Shown here: positions 11,195 to 22,257 of the stretch, one piece after another | Position numbering within the stretch: the first letter of the stretch is position 1 | Layout: the number at the start of each line of letters is the position of its first letter | Source of the DNA: Neurospora tetrasperma FGSC 2508 | Taxonomy: Eukaryota > Ascomycota > Sordariomycetes > Sordariales > Sordariaceae | Length of the DNA stretch: 64,000 nt | NCBI RefSeq assembly: GCF_000213175.1 | Contig: NW_009799103.1 | Coordinates: forward strand, 3,731,884 to 3,795,883 | Direction of reading: 5' to 3' | Notes under the pieces: generated by a model | What the model saw: only the letters and a program-made list of their open reading frames with translations | Database searches by the model: none | Told to the model about the DNA's origin: nothing | Made by a program: the position numbers and the translations under genes

Positions 11195-12192
11195 CTACAG
11201 GCTACAAGTGTAGCACCACAAGTGTGGCGAAGGGTTCCGCGTTCGACTCTGACGAGTGTCAGGACGTTTCCCGAGGGTGTTGTTTCTTTTTGCTTTTTTG
11301 TTGTTTTTGTTTCTTCCTCTGCCCTTTTTTCTTGGTGTGTGCCCCTCTTTCTTTTCTCGTGCGCTTCCTGCTCTTCTATTATGAATTCTTCCTACTTTTC
11401 GGTATGCGTCGGCGTAACTTGATCGAGATGACTGATTGAGAACCTCGACAGCTCTCCTGGCGTCATTCTCTTTTTGAAACAAGGCCGATACTTGTGTTAT
11501 GGTCGGCAAAGTCTCAAACTCTTGCTCTTTGAGGGGACCAAACTTTGTGATTTGCGAAAGTATGGTGTTCAGAGCACTGCTGTCTTTGAACTTTGGCTTT
11601 GCAGACTACAGCGCACCCCTCAAAAGTTTCGGGGAATTTGGCTCTTGGTCTCTTCGCTTGTTACACTTGGTGGAAGTTTCAAGAGCTCGAGAGTCCTGGA
11701 CCACATACCACAGTACAACTCCCATCCTTTGAAGACCCCGGCGCCGGGGCCGGCTACGGCGAACAGTTTGTCCTCCCTCAAGTCTGCGGATGCGACTTCG
11801 CCAACTTCGGTCTGTCCTTCGAAGACTTTAATAGTATTATCCCTATCTAGATTCAAATTCCTAAACCCCCATCTTATTATAAGGCCAATAATAGAAACTT
11901 CGTCGCCAATATAGTTGGCGATAGCGGCCTTCACAGGTAACTGTTGTTGTTTATCGACGAACTCGATTGGCAGCGCCGAGATAACAGTCAGCGCCCACTG
12001 CATGCGTTTTTGCTGCGCGGCCAAGTCCGCGTAATTCTGCTGCAAGTTTGCGCATCTTTCCTCAAGGTGTGTGGCCTTCTCATGGCAGTCTTGGAGGCTG
12101 GGACTGGAAGAGAAATACTGGGTGGTGACCGGCTTGCCGCGGACCTTGATTTCCCTAGATGGAAACAGAGTATGTATGGATCGTGAGGACAC
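11195..12192 (-). CDS. Hypothetical protein, spliced, coiled-coil and basic tail; 5' end uncertain
   Basis: Two frames join cleanly across a 59-nt intron (11606-11664, GTAACA...CTGTAG, both ends phase 0), giving about 312 residues. The first exon has a heptad-like stretch (HLEERCANLQQNYADLAAQQ), then MQWALTVISALP and a globular-looking part. The second reads SAKPKFKDSSALNTILSQIT and continues through ENDARRAVEVLNQSSR into a Lys/Arg-rich tail that could be a nuclear signal. The open frame begins after a stop with no early ATG, and a pyrimidine-rich TCTAG precedes GGAAATCAAG near 12154, so one or more upstream exons are likely. Candidate starts are near 12505 (MSKGSR), 12677 (MKIPST) or 13067. 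No family recognised. Confidence 0.5.
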
Positions 12193-14844
12193 TTGCTCCT
12201 CTCACTGTGTTTTCTCTTTTCTCTTTCTTTTTTCTCCGCGCGTGCGTGCAAGGTAGTGCGCGCTTGTGTACGGGGCCGCACGGTAAACCCCGTTCCATTC
12301 CCTGCCTCCCTCATTGAGACCGACGACCTTCAAGTCATCTGCTCAAGCGCTAGCTTCGTCTTGGGATGCGACTGCAGAGTGCAGACCCGCCGGCGGCAGC
12401 GCTAATACGAGCTTGGTGTTGACAGAGGAGATCGATGGGCATGCCGTTGTCGATATGTCTTGCGACATCGGCCCTATATATAGAGTACCTAGATCCCTTG
12501 GACATGGTGGTCAGCGCTGGCGCTGGCACGCGAGAGCAGGCACCGGCCGTATCGCAGCCAGTAGGTACCTGTAGGTAGTTTGAAGCTACCGAACAAGTCA
12601 ACTGTCTTCATGTGAGTTTCGTCCGAGGTAAACTTTAACTTTACACGTCGTGCGTTGTGTGTTGAAGGAATCTTCATCTTATTTCTGTTCAGGGTGCCTT
12701 GTCTTAAGGGGAGTTTCGTACAGTCAGGAGTGAAGCGTACCTACCTGATTGAGGAAAATGAAACTGACTAATTCCCTCTCTTTATCAGATAGCATGGCAC
12801 ACTTTTCGGCGGCCTTCTGTTTCATTCTTTTCCCGCTCCTTCCGCAATTCGGCCATCGTAACAACCAGATGTTCGTCGACGAAATACTTGGGAAATCGAG
12901 GTTGAGATTGAGTTTGAAATCGAGGCCTACGAGCGAATTGGGAATGAGGTGGGTGCTCAACATGTTGAGTCCTTGCAGAAAAGCTGTGCGCGCAACCTTG
13001 GATCAAAATGTGCAGTTGGGTGTCTCATACTGTTCACTTTTACCAGACGGATGAGGATGGCGCGAGTTTGAATTCATCGACGGCTCAGGGCCTGCCGCCT
13101 TCTCCCAAACCGGAGAGGCTACTTGTGGTGTTGTAAGCAAGTTGGTGTGGTGGTGTAAACGAGTGCCTGGTAAGAATTTGTGATGATTGATGTGTATAAA
13201 AGTTTGGTTTCTGGGAGAAGAATTTGATTGGGGAAGGTACGAGTGGTTTAAGTAAGTACCTGTTGGGAGACTAGGCCCAGGTCAAGTTTCCCAGTAGTAG
13301 GTAGGTACCTACCTACCTTCCTCATAGGAGCAACTAGCGACAACATCGTTGGAAACCAAGCCACTGCAACATCCAGACACCATCGCTGTTCAAGTGTAAT
13401 GGTCAATATACAGGATTTTACCTACGATGTCTGCCCCGGCCAAAGCTGGGAAAAAATGTGCGACCGCGAAACGCCCACCACCACCAGAGAAAGTCGCACC
13501 TCCATGCCATCAACGCGGTGGCGGTGGCGGACCCGTGCCATTCTTCTATGGCGTTTGAGGATTTTCGTAGAGGTAGGTATTCAAGTGACACTACTCGTCA
13601 GGTCTTCAAAATCGACCGTCTGACTAGCGGGCGGGCCACTAGTTGACGAGTATGTTCTTTGCGAACCCCCACAACGAAGCGCAAAGAACAGCATCATGCA
13701 TAGGATGTAATGTCTTGGTTGCAGTGCTTGCACATACCAACCGCGGCATTTTCAAGATCTGATCTGCTGTTCGGTGCCCGGCAGTATTGCCAATGGTGCC
13801 GCATGCAACAACTGCCATTACCTCCAGTCAATGCTGGCGGGCGGGCGGCACGCATTTTGCTTGTGCCCCAACTACCTAGAGGTACCTAACGATGCACGCA
13901 CGCACCCGCAATAAACGTAGGCAGGTAGGTACCTAATCTCGAGGTTAGAGGTACGGAGTCACCCACAGTCACTATCCTAAAGAAGGTTCGCAACTGGATA
14001 AGTAGAGGTAGTTAGATACAAGGCCAATTCCACCCTACCTAACTAGCTAGGTAGGTATCTTCATGATATAGACTAGGTACTAGCCTTGGCCGCCATGTAC
14101 GTACAACACTTGACCCCCATTCGTTCTGTCGTATATGATTAACATTGGTATGTTTTCACTATAGTAATATTGTCTGGGATAGAGGTACCTATGTTTATTG
14201 CCCGGCACGGACATGACCCCCAGCTGCCGCCCCCTTGAACGATTGGACCTCCTGCTATTCCGAATATACCTATTCTTGAGCTTGAGCGTATGGCTAATTA
14301 GTTTGCGGGTAGGTATGTCCACGGCATACAGGTTGGTTTTCGTAGCTTTTTTTTTCTTTTTTTTCTTTTTTTTTGCTTTTTGTAGAGGGGGGTAATAGGT
14401 ATGTGCTCGAAGATACCTGGATGAATTTGCAATGAGTCCTCAGGGTACCTAGATCTCGATTCATGTTCCTTCGCAGTATCTACCTCTATGGGGGCTTGAA
14501 ACGGATTGCAATAAAACTGTGAAATGAGAATTGAGCTGCGTTTGTAGAGGTGTTTTATGAATGAAGAATGCGAATGTATAGGTAAAGTAACTATAGGTGA
14601 CAAGAATGGCGAGCTGCGATCTTCCAAGTATGAACTGAAGAGTATGGGGACATACACATAAGGGGTTGTGACTATGGGAAACGGGGTATGAGTTGCGTCT
14701 ATTGAATATCGTTTCCGTGTGCTAATGCACGTCGAGTACTTTCCATTCGCTTGCTGGCTTCATGTACAAAAGATGAACACCGTCAGACTAAACTTATAAC
14801 CAAAGAAAAAAAAATATATTCGAAATAAAAACTCACGTCCACTC
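12193..14844. other. Spacer with probable upstream exons and many AGGTA repeats
   Basis: The stretch 12480-13070 has several minus-strand fragments that may be 5' exons of the gene at 11195-12192, none provable here. From 13295 to 14060 the TACCTAGGTA-type repeat occurs at least four times. A T-rich run lies at 14347-14376, downstream of the DUF1479 gene. Confidence 0.45.
13295..13320. repeat. TAGGTAGGTACCTACCTACC palindrome
   Basis: A near-perfect inverted repeat of AGGTA/TACCT units. Further copies lie at about 13874-13890, 13919-13934 and 14033-14060. Confidence 0.7.
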
Positions 14845-17355
14845 TCAAGCACTGCTTCCTTTCCTTTCCTTCTCCTTCTCCTGACCCTGCCTACTGGAAC
14901 TAGACGTTGTCCTCTTCGTATGTGCCACATCCGGCCGCTTCTCTTGCTCCTGCTTCACCTGAACCACCGGCACCGTGACCTTGCTCACAGATGCTGGACT
15001 CTTCTCTTTCCTCTTCCCCTTCCCCTTCTCCTTCTCCTCCTCATCTTTCAACCCATCCAACGACCTCTTCCTCTTGATCGCCGAGCTTCTTCGCCCGGTG
15101 GTGCCCATATAAAAGTCATAACGATCCGGGAACAAAATGATATTCGCCATCCTGGCGACTTCGGCCTCGGCCCGACTGACAGCAGGCGTGCTCGATGATA
15201 CGCCGCCGCCAATGATTTCCGCCGTGCTGGACTTGGCGGCAACTATGCTGGCTGTTGTACCCTCCATCTCAACATCCTCATCGTCGACTTCCCCATCGTT
15301 GCTAGAATTACTGGTCGGCGTGGGAGCAATGTCAAAGGGAGCCAGTCCCATGGCCTGCAGTCCCGCGGGGCCGCCGACCTCGGCTATCTCCGTCTCGCCC
15401 GGCCTTCCAGCGTGCGACGCCTCGCTGCCTAGACCGCTTCCCGTAGAATCAAAGTCAGGACCGGGGTGTCCGCGCTGGAAAGTCTTGCGCTGGCGAGCCA
15501 AGTACAGAGCGTTGGTCTGGGTGAGCGGCGCGGCGGGGACGTAGACGAGGATTGACACGGGCTTATTGGGGGCGGAGGGCGTGTTGTTGTCATTGTCCGG
15601 CGGCGGTGTGGGCGCGCGGCTTGCCATGATGTTGGGGTTGGAGGTGATGTGGTACGCCAGGTCGGGGTGCCACACGATGTAATCGCCTGTTTGCAGGGTG
15701 GGCAGCGTGGTGAGGGTGCGGCGGAGGTGCAGATGCGGGTGCCAGAGCTCGGTGAGACGCTGGGCGTGGCCGGGAACGGCGCCGTGGATGATGGTGCTTT
15801 GCTCGGTGTCGAGGGGCCAGTTGGAGGCGTCGAGGAAGGCATCCCACTCGGGACCTTCGCGGCGCTCGGGAGGCGGGCTCTTGGGCGAGAAAAAGGGACG
15901 GAGGAGGAAGTAGGCGGTGGCTAGCTTGGGGCTGGGAAGCAGCCGCACCATGCCCGGGCCAATGGTGCTGAGAGCCACGATGCCCTGGTACATGCGGAAG
16001 ATGCTGCAAGCACCGTAGCCGTTGTAGAGATCCGGGGTCGCAGTGACGCGGTACGTGGGATCCCAAGGGTCGTACTTCTCCCACTCGCCCTTGAAGACGG
16101 CGTCGTAGGTGCCTCCGCGACCGTACCCGTCCGATTCCCAGCGCTCAAGACTGCCGTTGTCGACCTGAGCAATGACGGTAGAGGATGCGAAGTCGTCGAG
16201 GAGCTCCATGGCAGCTCTTTTGGCCTCGGCGGCGGCAGGGTCCTCGCTCGCCTTCTTCTCGGCGGCATCGGGCCCTACTCCGCCGATGTTGGCGCCGTGA
16301 ATGCGCAGACGATCGGCGTAGGAAATGGGGAAGCGGGTCACCATGCGGTCGTCGGCGTCATTGTCCCAGAGCGACATGGCGAAGCGTTGTGCTTGCAGAA
16401 CCTTGGGGTGCGCGCGCGTGCGCACTTGGGCCGGCGTCCAGAAGAAGTCGAAGCATGTCGGGTCTTGGGGGATGGGATCCTTGAAGTCATGCTTGGTTTC
16501 GAGGTACTTGACCGTCTCGTCGATGGCCTTTTGCGCATCGGCGGGGGGCACGACGCCGCGGATGACGCCAAGACCGTAGCGCTTGAGGTCGCGGGCGAAG
16601 TCGGCCTTTTTGGAGGGGTTCGCGATGTCGCCAAAGTCGATGCTGGGCGTGATTGACGCACCGCGCTGGGCAATGTCCTCAACCTCGTCGCGCAGTGCCG
16701 TTATCAGACGGGCCCAGGACGCCTCGAGCTCCTTCTCGTGGCCGGCGACGAGACTGCGCTTGATCTGTGCAAAGCGACTGGGAAGGGGCACGGGCTCGGT
16801 GCCGTAAAAGGAGAGCACGGGCGGTTCCATGTCGTCGCCGGCGGCAGGGGATCGGGAGTTGCTGGCGTGGTGGTCGTGGATGGCAGGAGAACCGCTGCTT
16901 CGGGGGCGGCCAATGGTGTTGTTGCTGAGGGAGGCGGCATTCTTGAGCTTCGCCAGGGTGGCGGTTAGGGGAGAGCGGTGCTTGCTGAGCTTCGACTGGA
17001 TGCTGCGGGGTCGTTGGAGATGATGGCTGCTGTGGTGTACCTGTACCGCCGCGGGCCCTGTTGCCTGTAATAGCGCGGCGCTGAGGCTTCCGTTTCCGTT
17101 TCCATTTCCACTTCCACTTCCACCACTTCCACTTGCAACCGAGGAGGACAGGATAAAGTCGGATTCACCCGGTGACTGGCTGTACCCCAGATTGTGGTAT
17201 CCATTCACAGACAGTCCAGACACAACCCCCCCTGTCCCCTTGTCCAGACCACTGATCGACTCTCGTGACGATCTCGTTATCCTTGTGGTGGCGGGCGTCA
17301 AAGGTGCAGTCGATACAAGCACGGCGCCGCCACCACTGGTTGTTGATGTTGCCAT
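14845..17355 (-). CDS. DUF1479 protein (YbiU-like, probable 2-oxoglutarate/Fe(II) oxygenase fold)
   Basis: One exon, 836 residues from the ATG that starts MATSTTSGGG; the open frame extends 27 codons further up but from a non-ATG codon. Residues 1-185 are Ser/Gly/Thr-rich and disordered. The DUF1479 domain runs from about 190 (LPSRFAQIKRSL) to about 620: FDFFWTPAQVRTRAHP near 300, WESDGYGRGGTYD, DASNWPLDTEQSTIIHG near 518 and LQTGDYIVWHPDLAYH near 560. The His-x-Asp-like and later His residues in the last two blocks fit the iron-binding pattern of cupin-type oxygenases; bacterial YbiU belongs here. Residues 640-836 are low-complexity with a nuclear-signal-like IKRKRSLD and a charged Lys/Glu tail. 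The enzyme core is about 420 residues, so about half this protein is extension. Substrate unknown. Confidence 0.85.
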   Translation of the reverse strand: MATSTTSGGGAVLVSTAPLTPATTRITRSSRESISGLDKGTGGVVSGLSVNGYHNLGYSQSPGESDFILSSSVASGSGGSGSGNGNGNGSLSAALLQATGPAAVQVHHSSHHLQRPRSIQSKLSKHRSPLTATLAKLKNAASLSNNTIGRPRSSGSPAIHDHHASNSRSPAAGDDMEPPVLSFYGTEPVPLPSRFAQIKRSLVAGHEKELEASWARLITALRDEVEDIAQRGASITPSIDFGDIANPSKKADFARDLKRYGLGVIRGVVPPADAQKAIDETVKYLETKHDFKDPIPQDPTCFDFFWTPAQVRTRAHPKVLQAQRFAMSLWDNDADDRMVTRFPISYADRLRIHGANIGGVGPDAAEKKASEDPAAAEAKRAAMELLDDFASSTVIAQVDNGSLERWESDGYGRGGTYDAVFKGEWEKYDPWDPTYRVTATPDLYNGYGACSIFRMYQGIVALSTIGPGMVRLLPSPKLATAYFLLRPFFSPKSPPPERREGPEWDAFLDASNWPLDTEQSTIIHGAVPGHAQRLTELWHPHLHLRRTLTTLPTLQTGDYIVWHPDLAYHITSNPNIMASRAPTPPPDNDNNTPSAPNKPVSILVYVPAAPLTQTNALYLARQRKTFQRGHPGPDFDSTGSGLGSEASHAGRPGETEIAEVGGPAGLQAMGLAPFDIAPTPTSNSSNDGEVDDEDVEMEGTTASIVAAKSSTAEIIGGGVSSSTPAVSRAEAEVARMANIILFPDRYDFYMGTTGRRSSAIKRKRSLDGLKDEEEKEKGKGKRKEKSPASVSKVTVPVVQVKQEQEKRPDVAHTKRTTSSSSRQGQEKEKERKGSSA

Positions 17356-20300
17356 TGTTAGGTAGTGGTAGGTTGTTGTTTTCCGTGTTACTACCTGACC
17401 ATGGAGCTTTTCCGGTTGTTGATTTGCTTGTAACACTTGGTGAAGATGCTAATGTTGAGTGGTAAGGGTTGCCTCGAATAATTGTGGTATTGTATAGCGT
17501 CGAGTATGGTGTGTGTTTGTGTATGTGTGTGTATGAGCTGGGGGTGAAAATGTACTGGAAGGTGTTGAAGAGAGAGTGAGTGTGCGTGGGAGACACGGGC
17601 TTCTTGTCTTGTTTCCTTTGTCCCGCGCAGTCCCAACGGTGTGGATATCAGCTCTGGTCGTTCCCCAGAGTCTCCAGTCCCCAAAGACTCCAGAATCCAG
17701 GTCTCCAAAGAGGTCGACGGGGTTACCCCAGCGAGCCTAAGGGGGTGGCCAGCGAAGAAGCTAGGTTAGACCCAATGGCAGAATCTCGGCCGAATGGGGT
17801 TGTCGGAATCCACAATCCACCTCACTTGTTGACAGGGACCTCGATCCAGACTTTCGATACCTTTAATCCACCAGGTTTCGGGTGTCGGAGGAGATGTTGA
17901 CAACTGAAAAAGGCAAAAAGAAAACAAAGGCGATCCAGGTGACTCTTGGGACTTGAGAGGGAGGGAGGGCACCCGCCTTCTTGGGATGCTTGGTACTGTT
18001 TTATATGGGAGAGGATGGATCGATATGCGCGTGGGATATGGTGGCATACGGATAAAAAAACGTGGTATGTTCTGGATGGATCTAATCCGGGAGCCGGGAA
18101 CGATGATGCCGTACGGTTGTCGCGGGAGGTAGGTTGTATATCTGCTGCAGTGTAGGGAGTTTTCGGATCGACGAGCGGTAGGTAGCAAGATAAGGGACAA
18201 ACAAATAATGTAGATGATATCGCCTTATATTCAGGCAAATATTGGTTTCCCTCAGTCTCGCTAAAAGGGCCAAATAGCTACACTACAGGACCAAACAAAC
18301 AAGCACCTTGTAGTCTTCTCTGCCTACCTCTTGCACTCACCGTACAGAGACGAGTTGCGAGACTTTGCATTTCGTAGTCTTGGAAGCATCATGATCCGAC
18401 TCCACCTTTACTCTCTGCTGCATTTCGGCCAGAAGTAGTCCTGAATTCAGACTCAGGAGTAAGGGGTGCTTGTTTCCCCCTTGCCAAACCCGGGACGAGA
18501 ACCCGTCTCAGCAAGCGTTATGAACAGGTTCATTATGCAAACAATGGGAGAAATCCGACTTTTCCTATCGGCCAGACTTGGGAGGCGAGACGGGAATCTC
18601 GGTATGGCGGTTGGCCGGGCCCGTCGAGTAAGCCGTCGAGTAACATTTCTGGTAACGTAAGGTAAGATTCATCTATTCCGAGTTGATTCTCCAGGTCAAC
18701 GGCCCCAAACACATTGCCCGGTTAGGTTGTACTTGACGGCAAGTGGTGACCCTGAGACCCTCGCCCATTTGGCAGCTGCAGTTGCTAATCGGCCAATTGA
18801 GAGCGACGCGGGGCAGAGTTTGGCGAGTCCAGTCCAGCTCTCTTTCCTTTCGGAACAGCCAAGCGCAACGTTGTAGTGTAGCAAGCGAGGGCTACAGACG
18901 AAGGCTACGAGGGCAGGAGGGCAGGAGGGCAGGAGGGGTACAGGCGAGGGCGGGGGTTCCAGGTTGTGACTTCAATTGGTTTTCACATTGACAGGAACAA
19001 CCCTCGATGAAATGGAACTGAAAGTTTGGAGATTTGGAGATGGGGGCTTCCTTCCCGTCCAGGCAAGCCAGGGCAATTAGGTTGTGCTCGGCGGGGTTCG
19101 CGGGCCACCTGCCCCCTGAGTCCCGAAGTTCACCCCATTGGCTGTGCAAAGTGGATTTTGTCGGAACCACGGCTCCGCATCGCCTGGAGAAAGTGGCACC
19201 GTTGCACGCCGGGCCGCTGTTCCAAAGTCCATTTCTCGGGCGGATCCGAGTGAGTGACAATCCACAACACGCCATTGGTCACTGAATTACAATGTCTTGT
19301 AAGGTACCTACGTACCGCCGTCAGGCACACCCTCCCTTTCTTTCCCCTTTTCCGCCAAGTTTCGATTTCTGTTCCAAACAATTCGCGACATCCTTCCACC
19401 AGAGTTGAATCAACCTCAAACCTCCAGCCGTCACCCACCATTTTCACTGCGCACCACGTTCTGGACACTGGCATCTGGTAATCACATTCACATCTGTCAA
19501 GAGAACAACTGAAGGTTTCGCGTCAATTTTCAAGCCGATGCTTGCTTTTTTTTTTTTTTTTTTCCACGGAATCTACTCGCGCCATCGCAGCTCAAAGAAT
19601 ATCACCTTTCCAGACCTGATGGATTACCTCTACCCTCTTCCTACCGTGGCAAGCATTCTGTCGGCTGTATCAACTGTATTCCCCCCTCCATCCCCAGTCT
19701 CACTTCACGATCATTGGCCAGTGAATGTCCTTCGGCAGAGAGAATGCTTCACATCTCAGCCTCGCAGCTGACACTCAACATTATCCTGTCTCACGCTTCT
19801 TACCTTCTCCTCGTTTGGCTTGGGTTCTTCTGAGGGTCCTACATATCAGCCAGTTATCGAGGCTGTTAAGTGGCCATGAACCCCCAACTTTACGTTATCA
19901 CCACCATCCACCACAGTCATCCCTTTGGTCTCCAGACATTCACAGAACACACAGTTTGTCCGCGATTTCCGCCAGTTGGATTATCTTGACTGCCGTTACA
20001 TGCCGTGTCCTACCACTACCCACCATCCATCATGAGAAACCTGGTCGTGATTACGAACACCCAAGGGTTACCCACTCCGCCAGTCTCACTCATCATCAAA
20101 TTCGATAGTATGAACAGGCCATATCCAAGTGGACATGTGGATCTTATTACTACGAAGCCATTCTCGCTTGTTCGACGAAACCTGGACATCGTCAAAAAGG
20201 TCCTCCGGACCTCACAAAGGTATCCGTTCTGAAAGCGCGACGGCATTCGGAAACACACACGCGACGGGGCGGCTTCCCGTGGTTGTCATTTGGTACCGAC

Positions 20301-22257
20301 GGCATCCTCCACTAAAACAAGCCATGGTGAACCTCGGGATGAAACAGTGCAAGACCTTGGTTCTCCTTATTCGACACGTGCTAGGTGCATGCGTTGGATA
20401 TGAGAACGATAGAGTTGTTAACTGAAACATTGACGCATATGACGGCCCTACACAACCGCTTCAGCCTTCCTTTCATGGCTCGTTCCATGAGACATACCAT
20501 ACACTGGCTACTTGCTTGGTTCGTTAGCGAATTATTGACACATATTTTGCCCCCACGACTGGTCACATACATACCGACCTACCCAAAGGCCTGGATATCG
20601 ACGATCGATCCTAACTGCACACCTCAACCATGCCAGAGATCAGAGAGGATATCGTTGGTGTGACCAAACGCGGGATCCTATCGTCATTTTACTCCATCAA
20701 CCTTGCATCATCGGCTATATAAATTGTTTCGTATCTTTCTAGTCCAACCTGTGAGGGCGAGCGTGGGGGGTGGTGGTGAGCCAGCTATCGACAATCACCG
20801 GGTGCACGTGTCATCCCAGGTCCCCAGGCAGTCAGGTACCAGGGATGGCACTTCCAGGACTGGGTAACGACAGCGAAAGATTGTTGGAGGAGATATTGAG
20901 AATTAATGGCAGGGATAGGAAGTACTAGGGAGGACATAAAACAGCGACCTGGAGCTTGACCTGGACCTGGTTGATACGCCGGGGACTCGTTTCAGTCTGC
21001 TACCCCAAAAATAAGTAGGTAAGGATAAGGTGACTTGCATTGAATTCACCTTCCCTTTTTGGGGCGGAGAGGTTGACAGATCAAGCTCCGAAGATGTAAA
21101 CAGGTAGGTAGATGATGTGAATAAGCTTTGATACATACCCAATCCATGTGGGTACGTAGGCATGCGTGGACGATGGTGGGTTTCACGTTGTTCCTTGTCG
21201 TGGATGAGCGGTAGGGATTGTCTGCGATATCGCTTCTGCGTTGGGAAGACGACATGGGGTGGGTGTAGATCACTCATTACACTCCAGAACAAAGTCTAGG
21301 CTGGATACTAGTTTCGAGATACCTACCTCTACGGGACCGTGCTGACGATGGATGGGTCGTAGAGTACAATACGAGGTATTGGAAGCCGGCTATCAGAAAG
21401 GCTAGACACAGAACAACAAAGGCATACTCCGCGGTGTCCTTATCAGACTACATACTGCATTCGCCAATCGACGGCAACTTGAAGTCTTTGAGGTTGCTCC
21501 ATTTAGTAACCTCAACATTGGAATCCCGATTCCCACCGATTTACCGTTACGTGTGAGAAGGTCGAGTAAACCTGTCTCCTCCATTTCTCCGCTCTTTCTT
21601 CCACAGGGAAATTGTGCTTATCTACTTCCAGCTTTCGGAAGGACCATCCGTCAAAATGGCGATACCTTATGATTCCGAGATCTGAATGACCCGCTTCTGC
21701 CATTACAACATCCTTCCGTATCGCATTTCTTAAAGTTCCGACTTTGCTGACTGGCAATGCTGGATCTCGGCACTCACAAAGTTGTCGGTCCCGACCATGA
21801 CATTGAATCTTAGAGCTGAGGAGGTATGCTTTGGTTTCACCCTCATTTTCATCAAGTAGGAGGGAATGATTTCTATCATCTTATCTCCACCTTTTCCGCA
21901 ATCGCTCCTCGCCTACTACCTTCTATGATATCGAGACAGAAGCCTTCTTGGAAAGCCACAAAGTCATCGCGATAAATTACCGAGGGTGACGGCCGCGCCA
22001 GGGACTCCCGCGATTATCTTCACCTTTACTTCCGTTTGATCCAATCCGCTGTTGCGCTGGTGGCTGAGAAAGGTCCGTCCTGGAAGCACCCCCAGGTCCC
22101 GCCTTCAATTCCACTGCGTCGTCTCTTTTCTTCCGACCTCATCAGCCAAGACTGTATTTGGCCAAATTGTATACGACGGTAGCTTCAGTTTGCTTATTGT
22201 AGGTCTTCTTGACGAATGACTTGGATTTCTGCTAATCGTTCTGACCCAACTCGCTGT
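17356..22257. other. Gene-poor spacer, 4.9 kb
   Basis: It contains the DUF1479 promoter and 5' leader (17356-18200, with GTGT-rich simple sequence near 17515-17540), a G-rich tandem (GAGGGCAG units, 18908-18940) and a pyrimidine-rich stretch resembling a plus-strand core promoter at 19320-19450, followed by a T run at 19546-19563. Downstream only short frames are open. The best are 20032-20232 on plus (66 residues, MRNLVVITNTQGLPTPP) and 21512-21757 on minus; neither has a recognisable domain. A non-coding transcript starting near 19.5 kb is possible but unproven. Confidence 0.4.
18908..18940. repeat. GGCAGGAG short tandem repeat
   Basis: Four GAGGGCAG-like units occur in tandem. It is a simple sequence. 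Confidence 0.7.

Noticed and set aside
12724-13006. Two overlapping minus-strand frames (coiled-coil-like KRMKQKAAEKC and FPKYFVDEHLVVTMAELR)
   Set aside because: The more protein-like part changes frame midway, so I could not fix a single exon; mentioned only as possible 5' exons of the gene at 11195-12192.
19130-19474. A 114-codon minus-strand frame beginning MPVSRTWCAVK
   Set aside because: The purine-rich strand opposite a promoter-like pyrimidine tract gives a protein-like look; no motif and no plausible splice partners.
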